Shown one piece after another: positions 1 to 6,477 of a stretch of 8,246 nt of DNA. Position numbers and translations under genes: made by a program. The DNA is taken from contig CBDUZZ010000113.1 of the NCBI GenBank assembly GCA_965371855.1, forward strand, positions 1 to 8,246, in the 5' to 3' direction. The number at the start of each line of letters is the position of its first letter. The stretch's first letter is position 1. Source of the stretch: JAADEM01 sp965371855 (lineage in GTDB: Bacteria; Bacteroidota; Bacteroidia; Bacteroidales; Marinilabiliaceae). Below the pieces are notes generated by a model. That model worked only from the letters and a program-made list of their open reading frames with translations, did no database searches and was not told the origin of the DNA.

Positions 1-109
1 GTGGGTAAATATAGAAAATATAAATAATTAATGACTTATGTTAGTGCCATTACCTCCGAGAAGGGGAATTTGACAAATTATCATTCATTCACCACCTACC
101 ACTATTCTA

Positions 110-961
110 CTAGTATAAAGTACCTGTATTCACAACAGGTGAAACATCCTTATCACCAGTAAGGACTACCATCAGGTTGCTAACCATTGCAGCTTTTCGA
201 TCCTCATCTAGCTCGATGATTTTCTTTTTGGATAACTCAACCAAAGCCATTTCAACCATCCCTACAGCGCCTTCAACTATGCGTGTACGGGCAGCTACAA
301 TGGCTGTTGCCTGCTGACGTTTAAGCATAGCTCCTGCTATCTCCTGAGCATAAGCAATATAATTAATTCTTGCTTCAACAACCTCTACTCCGGCAATTGT
401 CAGCCTTTCCGTAATCTCTTCCTCAAGTATGTGATTAACCTCTTCGCCTCCACCTCTTAATGTAATTTCTGCTTTCTCAGCTTCAAAATTATCATACGGG
501 AAATGACCGGCAAGTTTCCTTACTGCAGCTTCACTCTGTATTTCAACAAAATGTGAATAATCATCCACTTCAAAAGCTGCCTTAAAAGTGTCTTTAACAC
601 GCCATACCAATACAACACCAATCATAATGGGATTACCCAATTTGTCATTCACTTTAATAGGTTCACTATCAAGGTTTCGTGCCCTCAGCGAAAGTCTTTT
701 CTTCACAAAGAAAGGATTAACCCACCAAAAACCATTCTCCTTAATCGTTCCCTTGTAAGCTCCAAACAGAACCAAAACGGATGATTCATTAGGATTTACT
801 ACCAAAAAGCCAATGGACAGAAACACCCCAAATATTGCTAAAGGAATAAGCATTAAAAAACGAATATTAACAATTGCCAAAAGAGGTAATAAAAACAATA
901 AGATAACTACCATTAATACCAAATAACCCGAAATAGATTTAAAGACTTTTTCTGTTTTCAT
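110..961 (-). CDS. SPFH/band 7 domain membrane protein
   Basis: This 283-aa protein belongs to the SPFH (stomatin/prohibitin/flotillin/HflK-C) family, whose members form oligomeric scaffolds on membranes. Seen: a short basic start (MKTEKVFK), two hydrophobic segments at about residues 11-31 and 33-54, then the family entry pattern 'NPNESSVLVLFGAYKGT' near 57-73, a beta-rich band 7 core to about 205 (including 'VWRVKDTFKAAFEVDDY'), and an Ala/Glu-rich helical stretch ('AMLKRQQATAIVAARTRIV'). It ends in the conserved-looking tail 'PVVNTGTLY'. Membrane-anchored N-terminus with the bulk of the protein on one side is inferred. The single strong start lies just after a candidate promoter and operator. 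In the 109 bases after the stop I see no companion gene. The precise role of this subgroup (two-helix bacterial SPFH) is not known to me; scaffold or stress function is a family-level inference. Confidence 0.9.
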   Translation of the reverse strand: MKTEKVFKSISGYLVLMVVILLFLLPLLAIVNIRFLMLIPLAIFGVFLSIGFLVVNPNESSVLVLFGAYKGTIKENGFWWVNPFFVKKRLSLRARNLDSEPIKVNDKLGNPIMIGVVLVWRVKDTFKAAFEVDDYSHFVEIQSEAAVRKLAGHFPYDNFEAEKAEITLRGGGEEVNHILEEEITERLTIAGVEVVEARINYIAYAQEIAGAMLKRQQATAIVAARTRIVEGAVGMVEMALVELSKKKIIELDEDRKAAMVSNLMVVLTGDKDVSPVVNTGTLY

Positions 962-977
962 AATAATAACATTTAAA

Positions 978-1004
978 TTTATAATATCATTTTGATATTA
1001 TAAA
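978..1004. promoter_or_regulatory. Inverted repeat, likely repressor operator of the SPFH gene
   Basis: A perfect inverted repeat with 12-bp arms (TTTATAATATCA and its complement TGATATTATAAA) separated by TTT. It starts 17 bp upstream of the SPFH start codon and overlaps the candidate -10 box at 1001-1008. This position fits a dimeric repressor blocking transcription. A second, 14-bp perfect palindrome (TTTTATTAATAAAA) lies just beyond the -35 box at 1034-1047. The regulator is unknown. Because the arms are very AT-rich, some chance contribution is possible. Confidence 0.55.
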
Positions 1005-1031
1005 GATACTATGAATATTTTTATTTGTCAA
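1001..1031 (-). promoter_or_regulatory. Candidate promoter of the SPFH gene
   Basis: On the minus strand, TTGACA (1031-1026) is followed after 17 bp by TATCTTTA (1008-1001). This fits both a sigma70-like spacing and the Bacteroidota TAnnTTTG -7 box with one mismatch. The same layout is seen upstream of the lipoprotein gene (6478-6508). Predicted transcription starts near 995, inside the inverted repeat. Confidence 0.45.
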
Positions 1032-1254
1032 GCTTTTATTAATAAAAATGTAACTCATCAGAGTTAAAAGCAAATGGCAACTTTCTCTTCGAAACTCAGC
1101 CCCAGATAAATATAATAGGGACAAAGTAACACAAAGTGTATATAAGGATTTGTATAAAACCCTATCATTAAACCAACACAACATATAGATATATAGATAT
1201 AATTAATTAATTTCGTCAAAAAAATAAGAACAGTAATAAAAACAATATTTCACT

Positions 1255-3480
1255 ATGTCACAATCAACAAAAATTATTTACACATACACCGATGAAGCCC
1301 CAGCCTTGGCAACCCACTCTCTTTTGCCAATAATAAAAAGCTTCACAAAAGGAACAGGAATAGAGAATGAAACGCGCGACATCTCTTTAGCCGGAAGAAT
1401 AATTGCTAAATTTTCTGACCAATTAAATGAAGAACAAAAGCAATCAGATGATTTGGCTTATCTTGGAGAGTTAGTTAACAAACCCGAAGCAAACATTATA
1501 AAATTACCAAACATAAGTGCTTCTATCCCACAGTTAAAAGCTGCTATTAAAGAGTTACAAGACAAAGGTTACAACATCCCTAACTATCCTGAAGATCCTC
1601 AATCAGAAGAAGAAAAAGAGCTTCATTCAAAATTCGCTCAACTTTTAGGATCAGCAGTAAATCCTGTACTGCGTCAGGGTAATTCCGACCGCCGGGTAGC
1701 ACCATCTGTAAAAGAGTATGCAAAGAAATTCCCTAAAAGATTAGGAGAATGGTCGTCAAATTCTAAGTCCCACGTTGCCTGGATGAATGATGGTGATTTT
1801 TACGGAAACGAAAAGTCTGTAACTATTAAAAAGGAGCAGGATGTTAAAATTGAGTACGTTGATACCAACGGAAAAATTTCTGTTCTTAAGGATAAGCTGC
1901 ACCTCTTGGAGGGGGAGGTTCTGGATGGAACATTTATGAGTGCAAAAATCCTTCGTGATTTTATTGAAAAAGAGATTGAGGATGCTAAAGAAAAAGATGT
2001 TCTTTTCTCTGTACATCTGAAGGCGACTATGATGAAAGTATCCGATCCAGTAATATTTGGACATTTTGTTTCTGTATTTTTTAAAGATGTATTTGGAAAG
2101 CATAAACAGACTTTCGATGAGATTGGCATTAACCCTGACTTGGGTTTAGGCGACCTCTATTTGAAAATCAAGAAACTCCCTGAAGACAAACAAAAAGAGA
2201 TTGAAGCAGACATCCAGGCAGTTTATAAAATACGACCTGGCCTGGCTATGGTAAATTCAGATAAAGGCATCACTAATTTACATGCAAGCAATGATATTAT
2301 AATCGATGCATCTATGCCTGTGATTATTCGTGATTCAGGTAAAATGTGGGGACCTGACGGACAATTACACGACACAAAAGCTGTTATTCCTGACCGTTGT
2401 TACTCTCGTTGGTATCAGGAAGCAATAGATTTCTGCAAGAAGAATGGTGCATTCGATCCTACAACTATGGGAAATGTTTCCAATGTAGGTTTGATGGCTC
2501 AAAAAGCAGAAGAATATGGTTCGCACGACAAAACATTTATTGCTAAAGACAATGGAACAATTAATATAATTGATGAAACGGGAAATATTTTAATTCAACA
2601 CAAAGTAGAAAAAGGTGATATTTGGAGAGGATGCCAGGTTAAAGACCTGCCCATTAAAGACTGGGTTAAGCTAGCAGTAAACCGTGCCAAAGCTACCGGT
2701 AATCCTGCTATTTTCTGGTTAGACCAAAACCGGGCTCACGATGCTGAATTGATTAAGAAAGTAAACAGATACCTTGAAGAACACGATACTACCGGTTTGG
2801 AGATTAAAATCATGCCGACCGTTGAAGCTATGAAATACACCCTCTTGCGCGTTAACGACGGTTTAGATACTATATCAGTAACTGGAAATGCTTTAAGAGA
2901 TTACTTAACAGACCTGTTCCCTATTCTTGAATTGGGAACTTCTGCGAAAATGTTATCTATTGTTCCCCTATTATCCGGTGGTGGACTATACGAAACCGGC
3001 GCCGGTGGTTCTGCTCCCAAGCATGTTCAACAATTCGAGGAAGAGGGACACCTGAGGTGGGATTCGTTAGGTGAATATTTAGCATTAACCGTTTCTATCG
3101 AAGACCTGGGTTATAAAACCAATAATAAAAAAGTTTTGATTTTAGCCAAAACACTTGATAGCGCAGTAGCTAAAGTATTGTTCACAGGCAAATCACCCTC
3201 GCGTAAAGTTAATGAAATTGACAACCGCGGTAGTCATTTCTACCTCAGTCTATACTGGGCTGAAGAACTTGCCAATCAAGATGATGATACCGATTTGAAA
3301 GAAAAATTCACTAAGGTATATTCTCATCTAAAAGAAAACGAAGCTAAAATTAACGATGAATTAATTGCTGCACAAGGTTCTCCGGTAAATACGGATGGTT
3401 ATTTTATACCTAACCCGGAAATCCTGAAAAAAGCAATGCGACCAAGCAAAACATTTAATGCAATTATCGATGATATTTAA
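1255..3480 (+). CDS. icd: Monomeric NADP-dependent isocitrate dehydrogenase
   Basis: The enzyme oxidatively decarboxylates isocitrate to 2-oxoglutarate with NADP+ and Mg2+/Mn2+ in the cytoplasm (TCA cycle; NADPH supply). At 741 aa it has the length of the monomeric type, unrelated in fold size to the ~45-kDa dimeric enzyme. Residues known from the Azotobacter vinelandii structure recur here at a constant +1 offset: N86/S88, S133, N136, R140, R146, K256, D351, Y421, R548, D549 and D553 for isocitrate and metal. H590, R601 and R650, which bind the NADP 2'-phosphate, are also present, so NADP rather than NAD specificity is expected. Motifs seen are GNSDRR (142-147), LKATMMKVSDP, DASMPVIIRDSGKMWG and GAGGSAPKHVQQF. 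The start MSQSTKIIYTYTDEAPALAT is the typical N-terminus. The gene appears intact and stands alone. The two shorter minus-strand frames inside it are shadows. Confidence 0.98.
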   Translation: MSQSTKIIYTYTDEAPALATHSLLPIIKSFTKGTGIENETRDISLAGRIIAKFSDQLNEEQKQSDDLAYLGELVNKPEANIIKLPNISASIPQLKAAIKELQDKGYNIPNYPEDPQSEEEKELHSKFAQLLGSAVNPVLRQGNSDRRVAPSVKEYAKKFPKRLGEWSSNSKSHVAWMNDGDFYGNEKSVTIKKEQDVKIEYVDTNGKISVLKDKLHLLEGEVLDGTFMSAKILRDFIEKEIEDAKEKDVLFSVHLKATMMKVSDPVIFGHFVSVFFKDVFGKHKQTFDEIGINPDLGLGDLYLKIKKLPEDKQKEIEADIQAVYKIRPGLAMVNSDKGITNLHASNDIIIDASMPVIIRDSGKMWGPDGQLHDTKAVIPDRCYSRWYQEAIDFCKKNGAFDPTTMGNVSNVGLMAQKAEEYGSHDKTFIAKDNGTINIIDETGNILIQHKVEKGDIWRGCQVKDLPIKDWVKLAVNRAKATGNPAIFWLDQNRAHDAELIKKVNRYLEEHDTTGLEIKIMPTVEAMKYTLLRVNDGLDTISVTGNALRDYLTDLFPILELGTSAKMLSIVPLLSGGGLYETGAGGSAPKHVQQFEEEGHLRWDSLGEYLALTVSIEDLGYKTNNKKVLILAKTLDSAVAKVLFTGKSPSRKVNEIDNRGSHFYLSLYWAEELANQDDDTDLKEKFTKVYSHLKENEAKINDELIAAQGSPVNTDGYFIPNPEILKKAMRPSKTFNAIIDDI

Positions 3481-3509
3481 TTTTTAGTATAATATTCAAA
3501 ACCAAAGAG

Positions 3510-3694
3510 GGTGTCCAATAAGAAAGAACTTGACGTCATTGCGATGAGGAACGAAGAAGTCCACCTGATCACAATTAAAAGATATTAAAGTCGGGCAGGC
3601 AATCTGTAGAATTACAGCAGCTTAGTTTTGTGAGATTCCCTGCCTGACGTCAGGCAGGCTTCGCTCCACTCGGAATGACGACTTTTTGGACAGC
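3510..3694. repeat. MITE/REP-like non-coding inverted-repeat element
   Basis: The ends form an inverted repeat: 3510-3522 (core TGTCCAA) pairs with 3682-3694 (core TTGGACA), 11 of 13 matching. Further in, CGTCATT (3534-3540) pairs with AATGACG (3674-3680), and CGAAG with CTTCG. Inside is a 20-bp perfect palindrome at 3639-3658 centred on GACGTC, and a small CTGTA-GAAT-TACAG hairpin (3604-3617). The GC-richer text (CGTCATTGCGATGAGGAACG, GGAATGACG) contrasts with its surroundings and resembles dispersed repeats that I recall from many environmental bacterial genomes. It has no coding capacity and no obvious target-site duplication. A T-run follows it (3696-3704), so it may also end icd transcription. 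It fills most of the 310-base gap after icd. Confidence 0.7.
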
Positions 3695-3739
3695 TTCTTT
3701 TTTTATGGCTCCTCTGTTTATACACTTTCTCCTAATTTG

Positions 3740-3771
3740 TTGATGCATATGAGAAAAAATGTATAACTTTA
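3740..3771 (+). promoter_or_regulatory. Candidate promoter of the 119-aa membrane protein gene
   Basis: TTGATG (3740-3745), an 18-bp spacer and TAACTTTA (3764-3771). The second box matches the Bacteroidota TAnnTTTG pattern except for its last base. It ends 19 bp before the ATG at 3791. No Shine-Dalgarno is visible. Confidence 0.35.
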
Positions 3772-3790
3772 TTTGAAATAAAATTAAAAC

Positions 3791-4150
3791 ATGAATCAAC
3801 ATCCATTATTTCTAATCATTACAATAATGATTATTGGCATGGTTCTACTTTATATTCCTATTTGGGTTCTTGCTTTATCAAAAAAAACATTGAAACTTTT
3901 TGATTTTATCTTTCCGTTTTTGCCTCTGTTTTTTTGGCTTGCTATTTTTGCAGTAGGGATTGGAGCTCAAAACAATACAAATTTAATAGAAATTCCAATA
4001 ATCATTTTCTTTACATTGATTGGGAGTATACTTACAATGTTCTCTAAGTATACATTTTTAAGATGCAAAAAAGGAAGATTAATCATTTTAAGTATTCTGA
4101 TATTATTTGTTCTGTTAGTTCGGGTATTTATGCCTGTTATTCCCAAATAG
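3791..4150 (+). CDS. Small four-helix integral membrane protein, hypothetical
   Basis: This is a 119-aa protein I do not recognise. It is strongly hydrophobic, with four likely membrane segments at about residues 6-28, 36-58, 65-85 and 95-114. Short basic connectors (SKKTLK near 30-35; RCKKGR near 91-96) suggest the loops on the cytoplasmic side. There is no signal peptide cleavage site, Cys pair or catalytic motif. It sits alone between the MITE-like element and a convergent membrane-protein gene, with its own candidate promoter. The base composition is like its neighbours. That the frame is real is supported by its clean length, its start context and a coherent topology, not by homology. 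Confidence 0.6.
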   Translation: MNQHPLFLIITIMIIGMVLLYIPIWVLALSKKTLKLFDFIFPFLPLFFWLAIFAVGIGAQNNTNLIEIPIIIFFTLIGSILTMFSKYTFLRCKKGRLIILSILILFVLLVRVFMPVIPK

Positions 4151-4241
4151 TTGATTAATTAAATATTGAGAATCTTTTTCTTGTCCATACTCTAACTGGT
4201 GCTCAAATTATCACGTGTTATATTTATTTAGTTTGTTAAAC

Positions 4242-4634
4242 TCAAGTTGTTATTATAAGATTCTTTTTTTTAAGAATATGACTCACTATAAAAAGAACCC
4301 CCACAATAACGAATGGAATAGTGATGGCCAGGATAACACCGAGGCTCATCCAAATGGAGTGGTTCATTTTAAAATTATGCACAAAAACAAACGGGCTCAG
4401 CCCAAGGCCAATTATTATAAAGATTATACCGCCAATGTATTCCCATTTCCATGCAACGATAAGAAATGCGAGTAAAATAAATGATGGAATTAGATGGATG
4501 ATAAAAGCACCAAGTTGTTGCCAGATGGTTAGTTCAGGCGCAAAAGCATCAGCCGCGAATAAACTAACAAAAAGAATAGCAAGGATGCAGAGGATTCGTG
4601 GTAACCAATGAAATACTTTGATAGATTTTTTCAT
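4242..4634 (-). CDS. Small four-helix membrane protein, DUF7670-like
   Basis: The 130-aa product has four predicted membrane helices at about residues 11-30, 40-62, 65-84 and 96-120, with a basic N-terminus (MKKSIK) and a basic tail (LKKKN). The pattern 'LPRILCILAILFVSLFAADAF', a 'HLIPSFILLAFLIVAWKWE' segment and a glycine-rich 'GGIIFIIIGLG' resemble small Bacteroidota membrane proteins that I associate with DUF7670; this is recall, not a search. No function is known. The start codon lies only 10 bp from the left copy of the 242-bp repeat, so its promoter probably lies inside that repeat. It converges with the 119-aa gene. Plus-strand frames across it are shadows. Confidence 0.75.
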   Translation of the reverse strand: MKKSIKVFHWLPRILCILAILFVSLFAADAFAPELTIWQQLGAFIIHLIPSFILLAFLIVAWKWEYIGGIIFIIIGLGLSPFVFVHNFKMNHSIWMSLGVILAITIPFVIVGVLFIVSHILKKKNLIITT

Positions 4635-4644
4635 TTTATTTCAA

Positions 4645-4886
4645 TATTAGATTTTATCCTACTCTTTAGGCTTTTCGGTATCGCCCCGTTTTTTGAGTGG
4701 TTTCTGGCCTCCACTTTTTTGGCTTATTTCTGTCACTTTGAGGTGGAGAGAGATTTGCCTGTTGGCTTTTGTATAAATAGGCAAATCTTCTATCAGTTTG
4801 TATCCCTCTTATGCTGGCTATGCACATCACGGCTTTTTCACCAATGACCAGTGTGCATGCACTATGCGCCACTTACCCTTATTCCA
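4645..4886 (-). repeat. 242-bp direct repeat, left copy
   Basis: This copy aligns with 5731-5972 along its whole length with two single-base indels, about 85% identity by eye. Read in gene direction (minus strand) it consists of the last ~50 bases of a SnoaL/DUF4440-like coding region, a diverged 3' spacer, a hairpin (4751-4763 with 4776-4788), and a segment running up to 10 bp before the next start codon. The best-conserved parts are the coding tail, the hairpin left arm and the start-proximal 70 bases. Confidence 0.9.
4827..4886 (-). pseudogene. Truncated C-terminal remnant of the SnoaL/DUF4440-like lipoprotein gene
   Basis: Read on the minus strand, this stretch encodes WNKGKWRIVHAHWSLVKKP then a stop. 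It matches the end of the intact gene at 5916-6401 (WNEDKWRIVHAHWSLVKE). The DNA differs at about two positions over 49 bases. Upstream of the Trp codon the resemblance stops abruptly, and nothing of the rest of the gene is present, so it is a severed 3' end rather than a gene. Two codons differ at the stop (KP versus E). Confidence 0.8.
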
Positions 4887-5045
4887 CAAGGGTATCTCTC
4901 TCTAATTGGGCCGCTAATAATTGCGTGCTATTTTTTTTAAAAAAAGCACTTCTGTCAATTGAAAAATTGCATTACTGAACCGGATAGAATATCCTTACTA
5001 TTTACTAAACTCAAACACAAATATTCGTAGCCAATTGGCAGGTTT
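4887..5045. other. Gene-free spacer between the left repeat and the PorT-family gene
   Basis: Together with the left repeat this forms a 411-base gap. Apart from the hairpin at 4925-4949 and a small CAATT/AATTG inverted repeat near 4956-4969, I see nothing here. It has no counterpart beside the right repeat copy, so it belongs to the unique segment between the copies. Confidence 0.5.
4925..4949 (-). terminator. Possible hairpin terminator after the PorT-family gene
   Basis: A near-perfect inverted repeat, GTGCT ... AGCAC, encloses a T8/A7 tract about 97 bp beyond the porin stop codon. It could fold into a long A/U-filled stem. There is no separate U-run after the stem on the minus strand, so terminator activity is uncertain. 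Confidence 0.35.
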
Positions 5046-5720
5046 CTATTTTCCTCCAAATATATACCCAACTGATATTCCTAATACACGATTGTTAATT
5101 TTAAAACCATTATCAGTATAGAGACTTATATTTGCTAAACCCAAACTGTATGATAAACCAATCTGTATAGACTTTATTTCTACTCCACCCCCAATAGTTA
5201 AACCAAAATCGAATCTCTTGAAATCATCTTCATCTTCATCTGATCCAAACTTAATATCTTCTTCGTCAGTTTCTGTTTCCCCATCGTAGGTATATTCACT
5301 TTTACTTTTTCCAGTTAAACCAATTCCAATGTAAGGTCCAAAAATCCCATAAATTTTAGTATCACCCACATCAAATGATGCTTTTGCAGTTACAGGTATG
5401 TCAAGATATAAAAGATTCAAATTTAGTTTATATTCATACGTATTGCTACCTGAAGTTTCTTTTTCGTCTAGTCTGAACCCTTTAGTTGAAAGCAATAAAC
5501 CTGTTTCAAATGAAATCATCTCGCTTATCGGGAATTCTACTGTACCTCCAAGATGAAATCCAGGCTTCATCTTGAATTCATCACTATAATTATCATCATT
5601 ATCTTTCATAAGCATATTGGATAAATTCATACCACCCTTTATACAATATCTCTGTGTAAAAGATTCAGTTGCGATGCTAATCAAAAATAAAACAATACTT
5701 ATTCTAATTAAATTTTTCAT
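5046..5720 (-). CDS. PorT-family outer-membrane beta-barrel protein
   Basis: A 224-aa exported protein. Seen: a signal peptide (MKNLIRISIVLFLISIATESF, cleavage probably before or after TQ at about 22-23), then the start typical of the family (RYCIKGGMNLSNM), alternating amphipathic strands, and a C-terminal strand ending in 'GYIFGGK'. It fits the OMP_b-brl_2/PorT-like small barrels common in Bacteroidota, of roughly 180-230 residues with about eight strands. An acidic insertion around 145-165 (rich in D and E) is probably an exposed loop. Location in the outer membrane is inferred; the substrate or role is unknown. The gene sits between two direct copies of a 242-bp repeat, and its start codon lies 10 bp from the right copy. 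AGGA occurs 8-11 bases before the ATG, a weak Shine-Dalgarno. Confidence 0.85.
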   Translation of the reverse strand: MKNLIRISIVLFLISIATESFTQRYCIKGGMNLSNMLMKDNDDNYSDEFKMKPGFHLGGTVEFPISEMISFETGLLLSTKGFRLDEKETSGSNTYEYKLNLNLLYLDIPVTAKASFDVGDTKIYGIFGPYIGIGLTGKSKSEYTYDGETETDEEDIKFGSDEDEDDFKRFDFGLTIGGGVEIKSIQIGLSYSLGLANISLYTDNGFKINNRVLGISVGYIFGGK

Positions 5721-5730
5721 GATATATTCC

Positions 5731-5972
5731 TATTAAATTTATCCTGCTCTTTAGGCTTTTCGGTGTCGCCCCGTTTTTTTGAGTGGTTTCTGGTCTCCAC
5801 TTCTATTGCATATTTCTGCCACTTTGGGGTGAGAAGAGATTTGCCTGTTGGCTTTGGTAATAACAGGCAAATCTTCTATCAGTTTGCAGCATTCTTATAC
5901 AAGCCACACAAATTACTACTCTTTCACCAATGACCAGTGTGCATGCACTATGCGCCACTTATCCTCATTCCA
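5731..5972 (-). repeat. 242-bp direct repeat, right copy
   Basis: The partner of 4645-4886, in the same orientation. It includes the genuine last 57 bases of the lipoprotein gene, its 3' spacer, a hairpin with perfect 13-bp arms and the region before the PorT-family gene. The segment between the copies (4887-5730, 844 bp) holds only that porin gene and its spacer, so recombination between copies would remove exactly one gene. Confidence 0.9.
5837..5874 (-). terminator. Hairpin with 13-bp perfect arms downstream of the lipoprotein gene
   Basis: AGATTTGCCTGTT (5837-5849) and AACAGGCAAATCT (5862-5874) form a perfect stem with a 12-base loop, about 40 bp after the lipoprotein stop codon. The left repeat keeps the same hairpin with one changed base (4751-4788). 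After the stem on the minus strand comes a pyrimidine run (CTCTTCTC) rather than a U-run. A terminator or an mRNA-stabilising 3' stem is likely; I cannot tell which. Confidence 0.5.
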
Positions 5973-6401
5973 TCGATACACCGATGTAGCCTTCCAAGGG
6001 GGATCTTTGTCTCCATTTGCCATGCTACCATGATATTGCAGAGTCAGGATCGCGATATCGCCATAAACCTGAACCTTGGGATTTACTAACTCATATTTAT
6101 GGGGTGGAATATTCCCCTCCAGAGTTGTTGCAACGTAGTTCCGCATTGCCTCAAGTCCGTCGATCCTTGTTTGCGCTGCAATGTCGTCAAAGTACGTTAC
6201 GTCATCTGCAAAATTTACAAGAAATCCGAGTGGATTCCCTTCAGCCCACTGATCCAGTGCCTGGCGCTCAAGGGCAATAATGGTTTGCTCAACATTTTCG
6301 TGTGTCACAACTTTATCGCACTTCTCACATGAAGTTAAAATCAGGGCAAGGAAAAAGATTAGAGCGCAGTTGCGCATGTTTAAATTAACTTTAGTTTCCA
6401 T
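5916..6401 (-). CDS. SnoaL/DUF4440-like lipoprotein
   Basis: I choose the ATG at 6401 (161 aa). The frame stays open to 6503, but that longer start would fall inside the promoter, and its extra N-terminus is not signal-like. A second possible ATG at 6377 would still leave a signal peptide. From 6401, residues 1-25 form a lipoprotein signal ending in the lipobox LTSC with C25 as the lipidated residue. Residues ~31-160 look like a cone-shaped NTF2-like (SnoaL/DUF4440) domain: helix 'VEQTIIALERQALDQWAEGN', then 'FADDVTYFD', 'GLEAMRNYV', strands 'VQVYGDIAILTLQYHG' and 'WKATSVYRWNEDKWRIVHAHWS'. Such domains bind small ligands or act as simple enzymes; no specific substrate can be read from the sequence. 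Envelope-anchored by inference. A truncated copy of its 3' end lies at 4827-4886. Confidence 0.8.
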   Translation of the reverse strand: METKVNLNMRNCALIFFLALILTSCEKCDKVVTHENVEQTIIALERQALDQWAEGNPLGFLVNFADDVTYFDDIAAQTRIDGLEAMRNYVATTLEGNIPPHKYELVNPKVQVYGDIAILTLQYHGSMANGDKDPPWKATSVYRWNEDKWRIVHAHWSLVKE

Positions 6402-6477
6402 AATGTATCTTATTAAAATGTTAAACATTATTACCGATCGTATAACACATATTTTATTGCCAACATCGGCATTAAAG

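Larger units (their letters stand above)
962..1254. other. Divergent control region between SPFH and icd
   Basis: No gene is supported in these 293 bases. Besides the SPFH promoter and operator, the stretch holds a TAACTC-ATCA-GAGTTA inverted repeat (1051-1066), two ACAAAGT direct repeats 10 bp apart (1121-1127 and 1131-1137), and an AT-rich run with ATATAGAT twice in tandem (1183-1198). I could not identify a clear icd promoter; TAATTTCG near 1208 is a weak -7 candidate without a -33 partner. The icd start has no Shine-Dalgarno, only an A-rich leader. Confidence 0.5.

Noticed and set aside
1..109. A companion gene (for example a small ribbon-helix-helix protein) after the SPFH gene.
   Set aside because: The best minus-strand frame is only 18 codons with no family features.
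987..1184. A 65-aa minus-strand frame in the SPFH-icd spacer.
   Set aside because: It covers the SPFH promoter and operator, has no recognisable domain, and is low-complexity AT-rich.
1756..2129. Two minus-strand frames of 109-115 aa inside icd.
   Set aside because: Shadows of a conserved 741-codon gene on the opposite strand; composition is unlike real proteins here.
4215..4847. Three plus-strand frames of 79-96 aa across the DUF7670-like gene and left repeat.
   Set aside because: Antisense shadows without signal, domain or start context.
4666..5864. A reading frame shared by both repeat copies (KLIEDLP..TKANRQIS..., minus strand).
   Set aside because: Most differences between copies change the amino acid, the copies differ by one base in the T-run so the frame is lost in one, and a stop codon lies just upstream in both. 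Pattern fits non-coding DNA.
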